Shown piece after piece: positions 45,142 through 53,781 of a stretch of DNA of 64,000 nucleotides; within the stretch, counting starts at the first letter, position 1; each line of letters starts with the position of its first letter. This DNA is from Psychroserpens burtonensis DSM 12212 (lineage in GTDB: Bacteria; Bacteroidota; Bacteroidia; Flavobacteriales; Flavobacteriaceae). Where the stretch lies: the NCBI RefSeq assembly GCF_000425305.1, contig NZ_AUDE01000014.1, positions 62,001 through 126,000 on the forward strand, in the 5' to 3' direction. The notes beneath the pieces were generated by a model. It was not told the DNA's origin and searched no databases. It saw only the letters and a list, made by a program, of their open reading frames with translations. The position numbers and the translations under genes are program-made.

Positions 45142-46103
45142 TTAATAATGTATTCTACTTTATTTTGTTTCATTCTAGCAGATTTTACTTGACCTGAATT
45201 TACGATAAGTTTTGGATTAAAATACGATTTTCCAGATTTTAGAACATCTCTATAGTCACATTCTATGATAAAATCTGAAAGGTTAACTTCTCTATAATCC
45301 CTTAAACTTAAGTAGTATGATACCTTAATATACTTTGGAAAGTAATTAATCTCTATATTATTTGGAACATTTAAAATTGTAATAGGAACATCAAACGTCC
45401 CTTCTGTAAACTTCTCTACACTAGCGGTTATATTTATATTTTCTTCTGAAAGTTTTAACCGCTTAGAAGAATTTGGAAGTTCTAAACCTAAATTTGTGTT
45501 GATGTTCATCTTAATGTTTTCTAAACTTAAAAGTTGTGTTTCTACAAAATCAACATTGTCGATCTCCTCTTTTGCACCAATAACATTAACTGAGTCGGGT
45601 TTTATTTCTATACCATCTAACGTATCAAAACCTGAAGCAAAATTAATTTTAGACTTTAAAACAACGGGGACCCTTTTCATACTTAACGTCCCAAAGGGTA
45701 ATATTAAAGTATCAGGTTTCACCGCAATTATATCTACATTTTTACCTAAAAGTTTTTTAAAATCGTAAATTCCTTTATCTGCTAACCACACATAATTATT
45801 ACCCTTTATATAGGTGCTCTTTTTAAAATCTAATTGGAAGTTTTTGTCATAGAAATAATAGGATAGTAAATTAAACCCATGGGTTGAAACTGTGACATTA
45901 ACTTTAGGAATACTATCTAACGTAATGATATTTTTCTCTGGAAGGTTTCTATATTCAATATTAAATGGAATCGTTTCCACATAAGTTTCTGAAAGTTTAG
46001 TTACCACTAATATCAAAAAAGCCAACAAAAAGAAAAGCCCAAAAACATTAAGCTTTTTGCTTTTTAATGATCTAACTAATTTTGTTTTTATGTTATTTAA
46101 CAT
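45138..46103 (-). CDS. YbbR/CdaR-like domain protein
   Basis: 321 residues. One N-terminal membrane helix (LNVFGLFFLLAFLILVVTKL), then extracytoplasmic YbbR repeats (VETIPFNIEYRNLPE, LPFGTLSMKRVPVVLKSKINF, GTFDVPITILNVPNN). In Firmicutes CdaR regulates the c-di-AMP cyclase CdaA; no cyclase gene is here, so the role in this phylum is open. It overlaps the glycosyltransferase gene by 11 bases and coaE by 4, so the three are translated together. Confidence 0.85.
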   Translation of the reverse strand: MLNNIKTKLVRSLKSKKLNVFGLFFLLAFLILVVTKLSETYVETIPFNIEYRNLPEKNIITLDSIPKVNVTVSTHGFNLLSYYFYDKNFQLDFKKSTYIKGNNYVWLADKGIYDFKKLLGKNVDIIAVKPDTLILPFGTLSMKRVPVVLKSKINFASGFDTLDGIEIKPDSVNVIGAKEEIDNVDFVETQLLSLENIKMNINTNLGLELPNSSKRLKLSEENINITASVEKFTEGTFDVPITILNVPNNIEINYFPKYIKVSYYLSLRDYREVNLSDFIIECDYRDVLKSGKSYFNPKLIVNSGQVKSARMKQNKVEYIIK

Positions 46104-47106
46104 CTTTAAAGAATAATTTCGGAAAGTGTTTTTCAGGATTTTTATTCAAAATTTCGATTGCTAGAGTAGACTTAAGAAAGCCATACCCATATCCAAAGAA
46201 TTGAATAAAAATAGCTAATATAGATTGAACTGCGACACTTATACTTTTATTAGCGACTAATGACAATGTAAATGCTAAGAACAGATAACATCCATAGAGA
46301 AGTAATGGTATTTTAAAGTCAAATAAAGCACATACGACCGCTATTATAAAACCTATTGAAAATAGAGCTGGAAACCAATACGTTAAACGTTTTGTTTGAG
46401 TATGCCACTTATTTAGTATAGGTCTAACCATACCAAATTTATGAACTTGCTGGTAAAATTTCATCCATGAAATACGACGTTTGTGATACACAAAGGCTTC
46501 TTTAATTAATATCGTTTCATAACCCAGCGTATTAAGTCTTATAGATAAATCTGGATCTTCTCCAGGATGAATTAATCCAAAACCTCCAGACGCCTCAAAA
46601 GCTGTCTTAGACAAGCCCATATTAAAACTTCTTGGTTGAAATTTATCACCAGAAATCTGACCTCCTCTAATTCCTCCTGTTGTAATAAAAGAAGTCATAG
46701 CAAAGTTAATGGCTTTTTGAAGATTTGTGAAAGAATCATGAGCGGCATCGGGACCTCCAAAACAATCTATATAATTGGAAAACAAATATGAATTAACTAT
46801 TGTCAAATAATGCTTTGGCACTAAACAATCTGAGTCTAAAATAATAAAGTAGTTCCCTTTAGCCTTAGACATACCAAAATTTCTAGAATCACCCGGTCCT
46901 GAATTAGGTTTAACATAATATGATATCTCTAAATTGGATGAGAACTCATCAATTATAGATTTACAATCTATAGTTGATCCATCTTCAACAATAACAATTT
47001 CAAAAGTAAAATCACCTTCTAAAGTTGTAAAGCTTTTTAAAAGCTCTTCTATTTCATCTGGTCTGTTATATACAGGGACTATAAAAGAAAAATGTAATGC
47101 AGTCAT
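46093..47106 (-). CDS. Family 2 glycosyltransferase, membrane-associated
   Basis: 337 residues. GT-A fold at 1-220: FSFIVPVYNRPDEIEELL, VIVEDGSTIDCK, GPGDSRNFGMSKAKGNYFIILDSDCLVP with the DxD-like DSDC, GGPDAAHDSF and HPGEDPDLSIRL. The C-terminal third has hydrophobic segments (LFSIGFIIAVVCALFDF, LLLYGCYLFLAFTLSLV) that anchor it in the membrane. Sugar donor and acceptor unknown. First gene of the operon; a TACCTTTG -7 element ends 6 bases before its ATG, so the mRNA would be nearly leaderless. Confidence 0.9.
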   Translation of the reverse strand: MTALHFSFIVPVYNRPDEIEELLKSFTTLEGDFTFEIVIVEDGSTIDCKSIIDEFSSNLEISYYVKPNSGPGDSRNFGMSKAKGNYFIILDSDCLVPKHYLTIVNSYLFSNYIDCFGGPDAAHDSFTNLQKAINFAMTSFITTGGIRGGQISGDKFQPRSFNMGLSKTAFEASGGFGLIHPGEDPDLSIRLNTLGYETILIKEAFVYHKRRISWMKFYQQVHKFGMVRPILNKWHTQTKRLTYWFPALFSIGFIIAVVCALFDFKIPLLLYGCYLFLAFTLSLVANKSISVAVQSILAIFIQFFGYGYGFLKSTLAIEILNKNPEKHFPKLFFKDVK

Positions 47107-47112
47107 ACCCTA

Positions 47113-47120
47113 CAAAGGTA
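47113..47120 (-). promoter_or_regulatory. -7 element of the glycosyltransferase-coaE-kinase operon (TACCTTTG on the minus strand)
   Basis: TAnnTTTG match ending 6 bases before the ATG at 47106; implies an almost leaderless transcript. Confidence 0.4.
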
Positions 47121-47134
47121 AGTAAAGAAAATAC

Positions 47135-47159
47135 AAAAGCCACCTAAACGGTGGCTTTT
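47135..47159 (-). terminator. Terminator of the smaller T9SS cargo gene
   Basis: AAAAGCCACC, loop TAAAC (GTTTA on the minus strand), GGTGGCTTTT: 10 perfect pairs with T on both sides. Confidence 0.75.
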
Positions 47160-47180
47160 GAAAAACTATGTAAACTAAGC

Positions 47181-48875
47181 TTATTGCTTAATAACTCTTA
47201 CTGTTTCTATAACATTACCAATAGTAACTTGCACAAAGTAAGCACCTTGGCTTAATTCATTCATATTGATAATACTACCTGTAGCATTAGGAGCCGTTCT
47301 AAGAACTTCTTGACCTAACAGATTAAAAATAGATACATTTTGAATATCCTTTTGAGCATTCAATGTTAACTCATTTTTAACTGGGTTAGGAAAATATGTA
47401 AATGCATTTTCATTTTGAAGTGAATCCACAGATAACGTTGCATCAGCAACTATTGTAAATGTCCCTTCAGTACGGCCTCCACTTGGTGGTGCTGGTGCAA
47501 CGCCGTCACTCCATACACGAATTAAATACGTAGTTCCTGCAGTACCTCCTATAGTTAAAGTTTCTCCTGAAAAACCTCCTGATTCATCACAAGCTAATTG
47601 ATTAACTTGTAAAATGGTACAATCATTTGAATAGATCGCTAAGTTAGCTTCTGAAGAACCTCCACCAGATACAGTAGTTATGACATTTAATGTATTTGTT
47701 CCAGTAGGAAGTGTTACAGTATACCAAACATCTGCAATAGTTCCAAATTCATCACAACCTGGTTTCTCATTTGCTACATTTTCAACCGCTCCAACTGTAG
47801 TACCGTTTTCTGCTACAGTTAACGTTAAAGCAATTGCATCTCCACACAAATCATTTGCAGGTGGAGGCGTTGGAGCAGCACAAGTAATCGTCAAAGTAAA
47901 AGCACCCTCAACAGTTGCATACCCTTCAACAGCTATATAATATGTTGACATTCCATCTGCAACAAAAGTAGCTACAGATCTTGTACCACAAGAATCATCA
48001 TTATTTGTAATCTCTATACCACCACAAGAATCAAAAATTCTTATGTTCGTATCGTAAGAAGAATCACATAAACTAGCAGTAATATCACCAGCAGCTCCAG
48101 AGTAAGAATACCATAAATCTGCAGAAGCGTTACCTACTGTATTTGTAACTGTAGGGTCTGAAGTATCCCCAAAAACCGTTTCATCACATGCTAAAGGAAT
48201 TGCATCTGCACACAAATCATTTGCAGGAGGACAAAGAAAAATTAAACCAGCGATTGTAACATCACATCCAGAATCTTCATCATCAACAAATGTGATATCA
48301 AATACTGTGTCTGTTGGAAAACCAACTAAAGTGACAATACCTGTCGCTGTAACCGATGTAGGTGGTAAACCAGCAGTATTCGTAATCGTAACAGAGGTAG
48401 CGCCTCCTAAATTTGTAATATCAACATCAAAATCAAATGTTTGAGCGACACAGTCGTCATTAGAAACTACTCCTATGGCACCAGCAGGTGGTGTACAAAC
48501 CGCACAACTTACGGTAATATCTGTCGTTATACTTGCCTGAGCTCCAGATCCAACTGCTATACTATTAGCACTCAGTATTCTGTAAGATGTTTCACCACCA
48601 AATGTTCCTCCTCCATTCCAAAGTGTCGTAATTTGATCACCGTCAGTAACTGCGAAAGCAATTATAAATTGTTCTCCTACGGGAGTTCCTTCCGTTTCGT
48701 CAAAAGTAACATCGTCTAAAACTGTAACACCGTTTACAAGAACGTCTATTGTGTTGCCATTCCACCCATCTCCAAAGGAGTCATTCATCTCCAAGGTATA
48801 GTCACATTGTGCATTAGCAGAAAAGCCAAAACATAAAATAACCATAGCAAAAAGTAATAAAGTAATTTTTTTCAT
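47181..48875 (-). CDS. T9SS-secreted multi-domain surface protein (564 residues)
   Basis: Signal peptide 1-22 (MVILCFGFSANA). First domain begins CDYTLEMNDSFGDGWNGN, a pattern seen in many flavobacterial extracellular proteins. Two modules begin with PPANDLCADAIPL (about 216) and PPANDLCGDAIAL (about 338); each is a beta-sandwich with DLWYSYSG / DVWYTVTL cores. The C-terminus from about 492 is a T9SS type A sorting domain (FTYFPNPVKNELTL, FNLLGQEVLR, final VRVIKQ). Rich in Cys, Asp and Thr, poor in Lys. Expected on the cell surface or released; adhesive or binding role is guessed. Its sorting domain is almost identical to that of the next gene. Confidence 0.88.
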   Translation of the reverse strand: MKKITLLLFAMVILCFGFSANAQCDYTLEMNDSFGDGWNGNTIDVLVNGVTVLDDVTFDETEGTPVGEQFIIAFAVTDGDQITTLWNGGGTFGGETSYRILSANSIAVGSGAQASITTDITVSCAVCTPPAGAIGVVSNDDCVAQTFDFDVDITNLGGATSVTITNTAGLPPTSVTATGIVTLVGFPTDTVFDITFVDDEDSGCDVTIAGLIFLCPPANDLCADAIPLACDETVFGDTSDPTVTNTVGNASADLWYSYSGAAGDITASLCDSSYDTNIRIFDSCGGIEITNNDDSCGTRSVATFVADGMSTYYIAVEGYATVEGAFTLTITCAAPTPPPANDLCGDAIALTLTVAENGTTVGAVENVANEKPGCDEFGTIADVWYTVTLPTGTNTLNVITTVSGGGSSEANLAIYSNDCTILQVNQLACDESGGFSGETLTIGGTAGTTYLIRVWSDGVAPAPPSGGRTEGTFTIVADATLSVDSLQNENAFTYFPNPVKNELTLNAQKDIQNVSIFNLLGQEVLRTAPNATGSIINMNELSQGAYFVQVTIGNVIETVRVIKQ

Positions 48876-49094
48876 ATTAGTTGAATTTATTAATTAAGTG
48901 TTAAAAATATAATAATTCTTCTATCCTCCACATTGAAATAATGAATAATCGATAAAAAGTTAATAATAACGACTAAAGACTTTAATGTTTTCAATCTCAG
49001 GACTTTAAAATCATCCTCTATTGTATGTGATTTTCATTATACAAATCGTCATAATATTTCATGTAAATAACTATCATAAACTGCGTTTTTATTT

Positions 49095-49124
49095 AAAAAA
49101 AAGAGGTCTATAAAGACCTCTTTT
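49095..49124 (-). terminator. Terminator of the larger T9SS cargo gene
   Basis: Minus strand: AAAAGAGGTC, TTTATA, GACCTCTTTTTTTT. Perfect stem and a long T-run, 26 bases after the stop. Confidence 0.85.
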
Positions 49125-49149
49125 AAAATGCTATAAGAAAAACGCTCTC

Positions 49150-52100
49150 TTACTGTTTTATAACTCTTACTGTTTGTAGTACAGAATTGATTGTTACTCT
49201 TACGAAATATATCCCTGTTTGTAACGAAGACATATCTATTACTGAATTGATAGTGTTTGGAGAAGTTCTTAACACTTCTTGCCCTAACATATTAATTACT
49301 GTAATATTATCGATTTCATTTTGTGCATTTAATGTCAATGTATTTTTAACTGGGTTAGGAAAATACGTAAACGCAGACTGATTTTCAACATCGTCAACAG
49401 ATAATGTTGCATCCACTGTAACCGTATAATCCTCTGTTTCTCCTCTTCCAGATCCAAATGAACATGGTGCATCATCTCCCGGGTTTGAATCATTCCAGTC
49501 AATCATAACTCTCATTCTATAATTTCCATCTGGAGTAGCATCAGGAATAGTGACTGTGCCTGTAAATGGACCACTACCATAACTTGTTGTACTAAAAGAC
49601 ACTTCAGAAACATCAAATATGAAATCGTTATTCCAATCTACCCAAACAGCACAACCAACAGTACCACTAACAATATCAACTTCAAAATCAAAAGTTCCGT
49701 TTGAAGCTTGACTAACTGACATTGTACCAGAATTATTTTCATAATTACCTGTAGTCAAACCAGATGTTAAGTTAGATATATTGACTGCTCCTCCTGTTGT
49801 TGAAAAATTATCAATATAAGTATTTGTATTTGTTCCTGAAGGAATACAATAACCAGCATTAAAACTAAAAGGTGCTGACCATGAACTCAAATCTCCTGTT
49901 CCACAATTAGATTGAACGCGTAAATCATATAACGTATCCAAAGTTAAACCAGTAGCTGTAGCAAATAAATCGGTAGTCGTGCCACTAGATACAGCTCCAT
50001 CTCCTTGAGCATTTCCTTGTGGCACTACTTCCCAATTATAATCAGAAGGCACCGTTCCATCTGTTGGAGTAACCCAAGATAAATCTGCAGAGTTTGGAGC
50101 AACGAAAGCTGCTGCCAAGTCTTCAGGAACAAAACATGTTGGCTCTAAATACAAACAGAGATCGAACTCAACATAACTGGAAGATGACGAACTTCTTATA
50201 TTTACAAAATATGTATTACCAGCAACTGTAGGAATAATTAAATCTCCCGAAAAGAAACAAGTAGTACTGCTTCCTATTTGTGTAAGGCCACCGCAACTTC
50301 CCTCGTAAGCTGAAATATAAGTTGACGAAAATCCTGAATCAAAAGTTTCAGTTTCTGAAGCAATATAATTTCCATCTACGACAGCTGTGAAACTATACCA
50401 AACATCTCTACCACCTGTACAACCAGACCCACTAGGCGTGGCACTTTGCGTAGTTCCAGAAACAGCATTTTCACATGTAGGTCCACTAGAAGTATTCAAT
50501 ACAATAGCCCCTGAACACTCATCATTCGAAGGTGGTGCAAGAGGCGTTCCTATACAAATATCAAAATTATTATATTGGATAGATGAAGACCATCCATAAA
50601 CTCGCACATAATAAGTATTACCTATAGTTAAACCAGACAATGAAAGCGTATCAGGATCACTTTCCCCAACTTCGTTAACATCAGTCATATTGCATCCAGC
50701 AGCAGCATCAAAAACACTCATACCCATATCAGTACTTGTTGATGTTCCTCCACCTTGGTTAACTACATTTGATATAACTATGTTATTGTTTACTGCTGTT
50801 GCTACAAAAGTAAACCAAACATCTGTATTTGGTGTTCCAGTAGCATCATCAGGCTGTGCAGAAGCAGTAGCAAATTGAGTCGTTGCAGAAGTAATTTCGG
50901 CACAATCCGTATCCGCATTTACAGTTAAAGCTATTGCAGCATCACATTCATCGTTAGCAGGTGGACACCCGACCTGAGTCTGAGCTTCACTGGCTATTGT
51001 ACAACTATCATCATCATCATCTTGATCGTCTACTGTAATAATCACATCTGTTGCATTTACAAAAGGACCAAATTGAACTGTCTCTGCTACCGTTACAGTA
51101 AACGTATCAGCATTTTGATCATTAGATACTAAAAGTGTACTAGCAGTACCTAAATCTGTGATTTCTACATCTATAACGAACCCTCCTGAAACATCACAGT
51201 CACTAACTACTGCATAAGTCACAGTTGCATCAGTACACGTATTTTCAAAAATATCTAAAGCGTAGTCGACAGTTTGCGGAAAAGCAAATGTTGAAATAAC
51301 TATATAGTAAGTTGTACCATTAATTACATCTAAATCAATTTCTCTAATATCTGAATTTGAACTTCCAACTCCTGCAACACAAGACGTTCCTATATCAGAA
51401 CAATTTGTATAAACAAAAACACCAGACCAAGTTCCTTCAGGATCTAAATCAATACTAATCTGAGTATCAGAAATCGCTGTGTAAGAATATACTATATCAT
51501 CACCATTGAGATACGAGCTGGTTGTACCACAACCACTAGCTCCAGGAGAACCTGCATAGTCATCTCCAAACCCTGCAGTAGTTCCTGCTGCTTCACTATA
51601 CGGTAAAGTAACATCTATCGCAACCTCGCAAATTTCTCCAGGTATATAAGTTTTTGTTATAAATGTTTGCTCGGCACATCCCGTTGCGCTCCCATTATCA
51701 TTGTATGGCGTGATAGTAACAAAGTAGGTTGTGTTTTCTAGCAAGCCGCCCAAACTAAAAGTAGTCAATGCGCCATTATCCACATTATCGGCTAGGTCTG
51801 TTCCACCAGATGTAGTTCCTGCTGTTACAAAATATCCTGTTGGAATACCCGTAGCACTGCTCCAAGAAATTTCTCCATCAATAGACACATCTGCAGTCTC
51901 TGCCAATATGGCGTCACAATTTGGAGGGTTTGATACTACTTGCGCAGCATTGAAATTATCTACATGAAAATCATAATCTCCAGATACCCATGTATTAAAA
52001 ATTCTCAATTTAACATCTGAACCTGTTGGTAATGAAGCAGCTGGTATTACTGCCATCATTGTTGCACATGTATTCGCAATAACATGATTGTTATCATCAA

Positions 52101-52458
52101 TAATTAATACTGTTGTCCATACACCGCCGTCATCAGTAGAATATTGTAATTCCGCTGTTCCCCATCCTGAACCTGCAGCGTTTTGTGAATTCCAATCTTC
52201 AATTTTATAATCAAAAGATATTGTAAGGTCAGTTCCATTAGAACCTGCCGCAAAATTTGGAGATGTTAAATTTCCTGAATTAGAAGATGCATATAAATTA
52301 CCTCTTTCTGTATTTCCTTCACAAGCATCTGTTGCATTATTTTGATAGGTATCAGTCCAGCCAGCAGGCGTTCCGGCGTTAAAATCCTCACTAATCCCAA
52401 CCTGTGCATGAGTCAAACTAAGCACAAATAGAGTAAGTAATAAAGTAATTTTTTTCAT
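49150..52458 (-). CDS. T9SS-secreted multi-domain surface protein with GEVED domain (1102 residues)
   Basis: Signal peptide 1-18. Order of parts: MAM-like jelly roll (20-175; FDYKIEDWNSQNAAGSGWG), fibronectin III (180-270; TSGGTDLADNVDNGALTTF), a domain with ICEVAIDVTLPYSEAAG, a Cys-rich SDCDVSGGFVIDVEI stretch, two PPAND-type modules at about 495 (PPANDECDAAIAL) and 640 (PPSNDECSGAIVL), a second fibronectin III (about 772-866; DLSWVTPTDGTVPSDYNW), a GEVED domain (about 870-1010; VWVDWNNDFIFD, RGETEDYTV), and the T9SS sorting domain (from about 1030; FTYFPNPVKNTLTLNAQ). Paralogue of the neighbouring 564-residue protein. Probably a large surface adhesin; no enzyme signature is visible. Confidence 0.9.
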   Translation of the reverse strand: MKKITLLLTLFVLSLTHAQVGISEDFNAGTPAGWTDTYQNNATDACEGNTERGNLYASSNSGNLTSPNFAAGSNGTDLTISFDYKIEDWNSQNAAGSGWGTAELQYSTDDGGVWTTVLIIDDNNHVIANTCATMMAVIPAASLPTGSDVKLRIFNTWVSGDYDFHVDNFNAAQVVSNPPNCDAILAETADVSIDGEISWSSATGIPTGYFVTAGTTSGGTDLADNVDNGALTTFSLGGLLENTTYFVTITPYNDNGSATGCAEQTFITKTYIPGEICEVAIDVTLPYSEAAGTTAGFGDDYAGSPGASGCGTTSSYLNGDDIVYSYTAISDTQISIDLDPEGTWSGVFVYTNCSDIGTSCVAGVGSSNSDIREIDLDVINGTTYYIVISTFAFPQTVDYALDIFENTCTDATVTYAVVSDCDVSGGFVIDVEITDLGTASTLLVSNDQNADTFTVTVAETVQFGPFVNATDVIITVDDQDDDDDSCTIASEAQTQVGCPPANDECDAAIALTVNADTDCAEITSATTQFATASAQPDDATGTPNTDVWFTFVATAVNNNIVISNVVNQGGGTSTSTDMGMSVFDAAAGCNMTDVNEVGESDPDTLSLSGLTIGNTYYVRVYGWSSSIQYNNFDICIGTPLAPPSNDECSGAIVLNTSSGPTCENAVSGTTQSATPSGSGCTGGRDVWYSFTAVVDGNYIASETETFDSGFSSTYISAYEGSCGGLTQIGSSTTCFFSGDLIIPTVAGNTYFVNIRSSSSSSYVEFDLCLYLEPTCFVPEDLAAAFVAPNSADLSWVTPTDGTVPSDYNWEVVPQGNAQGDGAVSSGTTTDLFATATGLTLDTLYDLRVQSNCGTGDLSSWSAPFSFNAGYCIPSGTNTNTYIDNFSTTGGAVNISNLTSGLTTGNYENNSGTMSVSQASNGTFDFEVDIVSGTVGCAVWVDWNNDFIFDVSEVSFSTTSYGSGPFTGTVTIPDATPDGNYRMRVMIDWNDSNPGDDAPCSFGSGRGETEDYTVTVDATLSVDDVENQSAFTYFPNPVKNTLTLNAQNEIDNITVINMLGQEVLRTSPNTINSVIDMSSLQTGIYFVRVTINSVLQTVRVIKQ

Positions 52459-52909
52459 AAATTCTAGTTTTAGTTATTTAAATTTAAAAATATAATAAAT
52501 CACTTAGCTTATCTTAATAAACCAGCTTAATCGTTTAAAAGTACTTATCACCGACAAAACACATCTAAAACCCTAACATTTGATCTTAAATAATTAAGTT
52601 AACTTTAATACTTTCATGATAGACAAACAAAAGAAACCTTGCTAGCAAAATGCACCTAGATACTAGTAGTAGATATGGAGAATGATTGTTAACAGTTCTA
52701 TGTAATTATTAGCAGATGCGTTTTTAAGCAATTATCTCAATTATTAAGGAGAAAATCAATAATTTGTAATCCCATCTACTTATGTAAATCTAAATTTCAA
52801 AGTAATCATAACTAGTAATTCAGGGTGTGACGTATAATATATAAAAGAATGAAACAAAAAAAGCCGCTGTTTTCACATCGGCTTTTTTTGTTGTAATATT
52901 TTAATTACT
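52459..52909. other. 451-base gap without a gene
   Basis: AT-rich. It holds the untranslated start of the large T9SS gene near 52459-52500 (a TATATTTTT tract shared with the other T9SS gene's upstream region) and the fabI terminator at the right end. I see no conserved coding remnant or RNA in between. Confidence 0.5.
52855..52889 (-). terminator. Terminator of fabI
   Basis: AAAAAAAGCCG / CGGCTTTTTTT around a 12-base loop, 20 bases after the fabI stop; T-runs on both strands. Confidence 0.8.
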
Positions 52910-53728
52910 TTACTGGTTATCAACAAAGGTTTCCATAACCGCATCACTCACGCCCATATTACTAAAACCACCGTCATTATACAGGTTTTGGAGTGTCACA
53001 CGCTTCGTTAAATCACTAAATAAGGTCACCGTATAATTTGCGCAATCCAAAGCAGTCGCATTTCCTAAGGGAGACATTTTTTCTGCATACGCAATAAAAC
53101 CATCAAAGCCTTTAACACCAGAACCGGCTGTTGTTGGTGTTGGTGATTGTGAAATTGTATTCACACGTACGTTTTTATCTCTACCAAAGAAATAACCAAA
53201 ACTACGAGCGATACTTTCTAAATAGGCTTTATTATCTGCCATATCATTATAATCAGGAAAAACTCGCTGTGCAGCCATATAGGTTAAAGCAACGATACTT
53301 CCCCATTCATTCATTGCATCTTGCTTATATAAAGTTTGCATGACTTTATGAAAAGACATTGCAGAAACATCTGTTCCCTTTTGAGTCCAAGCGTAATTTT
53401 GATCTGTATATGACTTCCCTTTTCTTACATTGATAGACATCCCTATAGAATGTAAAACGAAATCTATTTTGCCTCCCAAAATCTCCATAGATTGCGCTAC
53501 CAGATTTTGAATATCTTCTTCAGAGGTTGCGTCAGCAGGAATAACTTGAGAACCTGTTTGTTCAGCAAGTTCATTTATTTGTCCCATTCTCATCGCCACT
53601 GGTGCGTTTGTTAAAACAAATGTACCGCCTTCTTCATGTACACGTACAGCTGTTTTCCAAGCTATAGAATTTGCATCTAATGCTCCAAAAATAATTCCTC
53701 GTTTTCCTTTTAGTAAATTGTAAGACAT
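52910..53728 (-). CDS. fabI: Enoyl-[acyl-carrier-protein] reductase (NADH)
   Basis: 272 residues. Short-chain-dehydrogenase fold; reduces trans-2-enoyl-ACP in the last step of each fatty-acid elongation. Landmarks: LLKGKRGIIFGALDANSIAW (dinucleotide binding), VLHSIGM, SIVALTYMAAQRVFPDYNDM with active-site Tyr, then NKAYLESIARSFG with the Lys, and VRVNTISQSPTPT. The Tyr and Lys spacing fits FabI rather than classical SDRs. A -7 element (TATATTTG on the minus strand, 53771-53778) lies between recN and fabI, so it can be transcribed separately. Confidence 0.93.
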   Translation of the reverse strand: MSYNLLKGKRGIIFGALDANSIAWKTAVRVHEEGGTFVLTNAPVAMRMGQINELAEQTGSQVIPADATSEEDIQNLVAQSMEILGGKIDFVLHSIGMSINVRKGKSYTDQNYAWTQKGTDVSAMSFHKVMQTLYKQDAMNEWGSIVALTYMAAQRVFPDYNDMADNKAYLESIARSFGYFFGRDKNVRVNTISQSPTPTTAGSGVKGFDGFIAYAEKMSPLGNATALDCANYTVTLFSDLTKRVTLQNLYNDGGFSNMGVSDAVMETFVDNQ

Positions 53729-53770
53729 GCTTTTATAATTAAGTTATTTAGTTGTTGTTTTTTATATGCT

Positions 53771-53778
53771 CAAATATA
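53771..53778 (-). promoter_or_regulatory. -7 element for fabI (TATATTTG on the minus strand)
   Basis: TAnnTTTG match between the recN stop and the fabI start, 43 bases before the ATG. Confidence 0.4.
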
Positions 53779-53781
53779 GTA

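Noticed and set aside
45138-46103. A c-di-AMP signalling locus around the YbbR/CdaR-like gene
   Set aside because: No diadenylate cyclase (DisA_N) domain is encoded in the neighbourhood; the link to c-di-AMP would be only by family name.
47680-47940. Open frame of 86 codons on the plus strand inside the T9SS protein gene
   Set aside because: It is antisense to a strong coding region with clear domains; the open frame follows from its codon composition, and no motif or promoter supports it.
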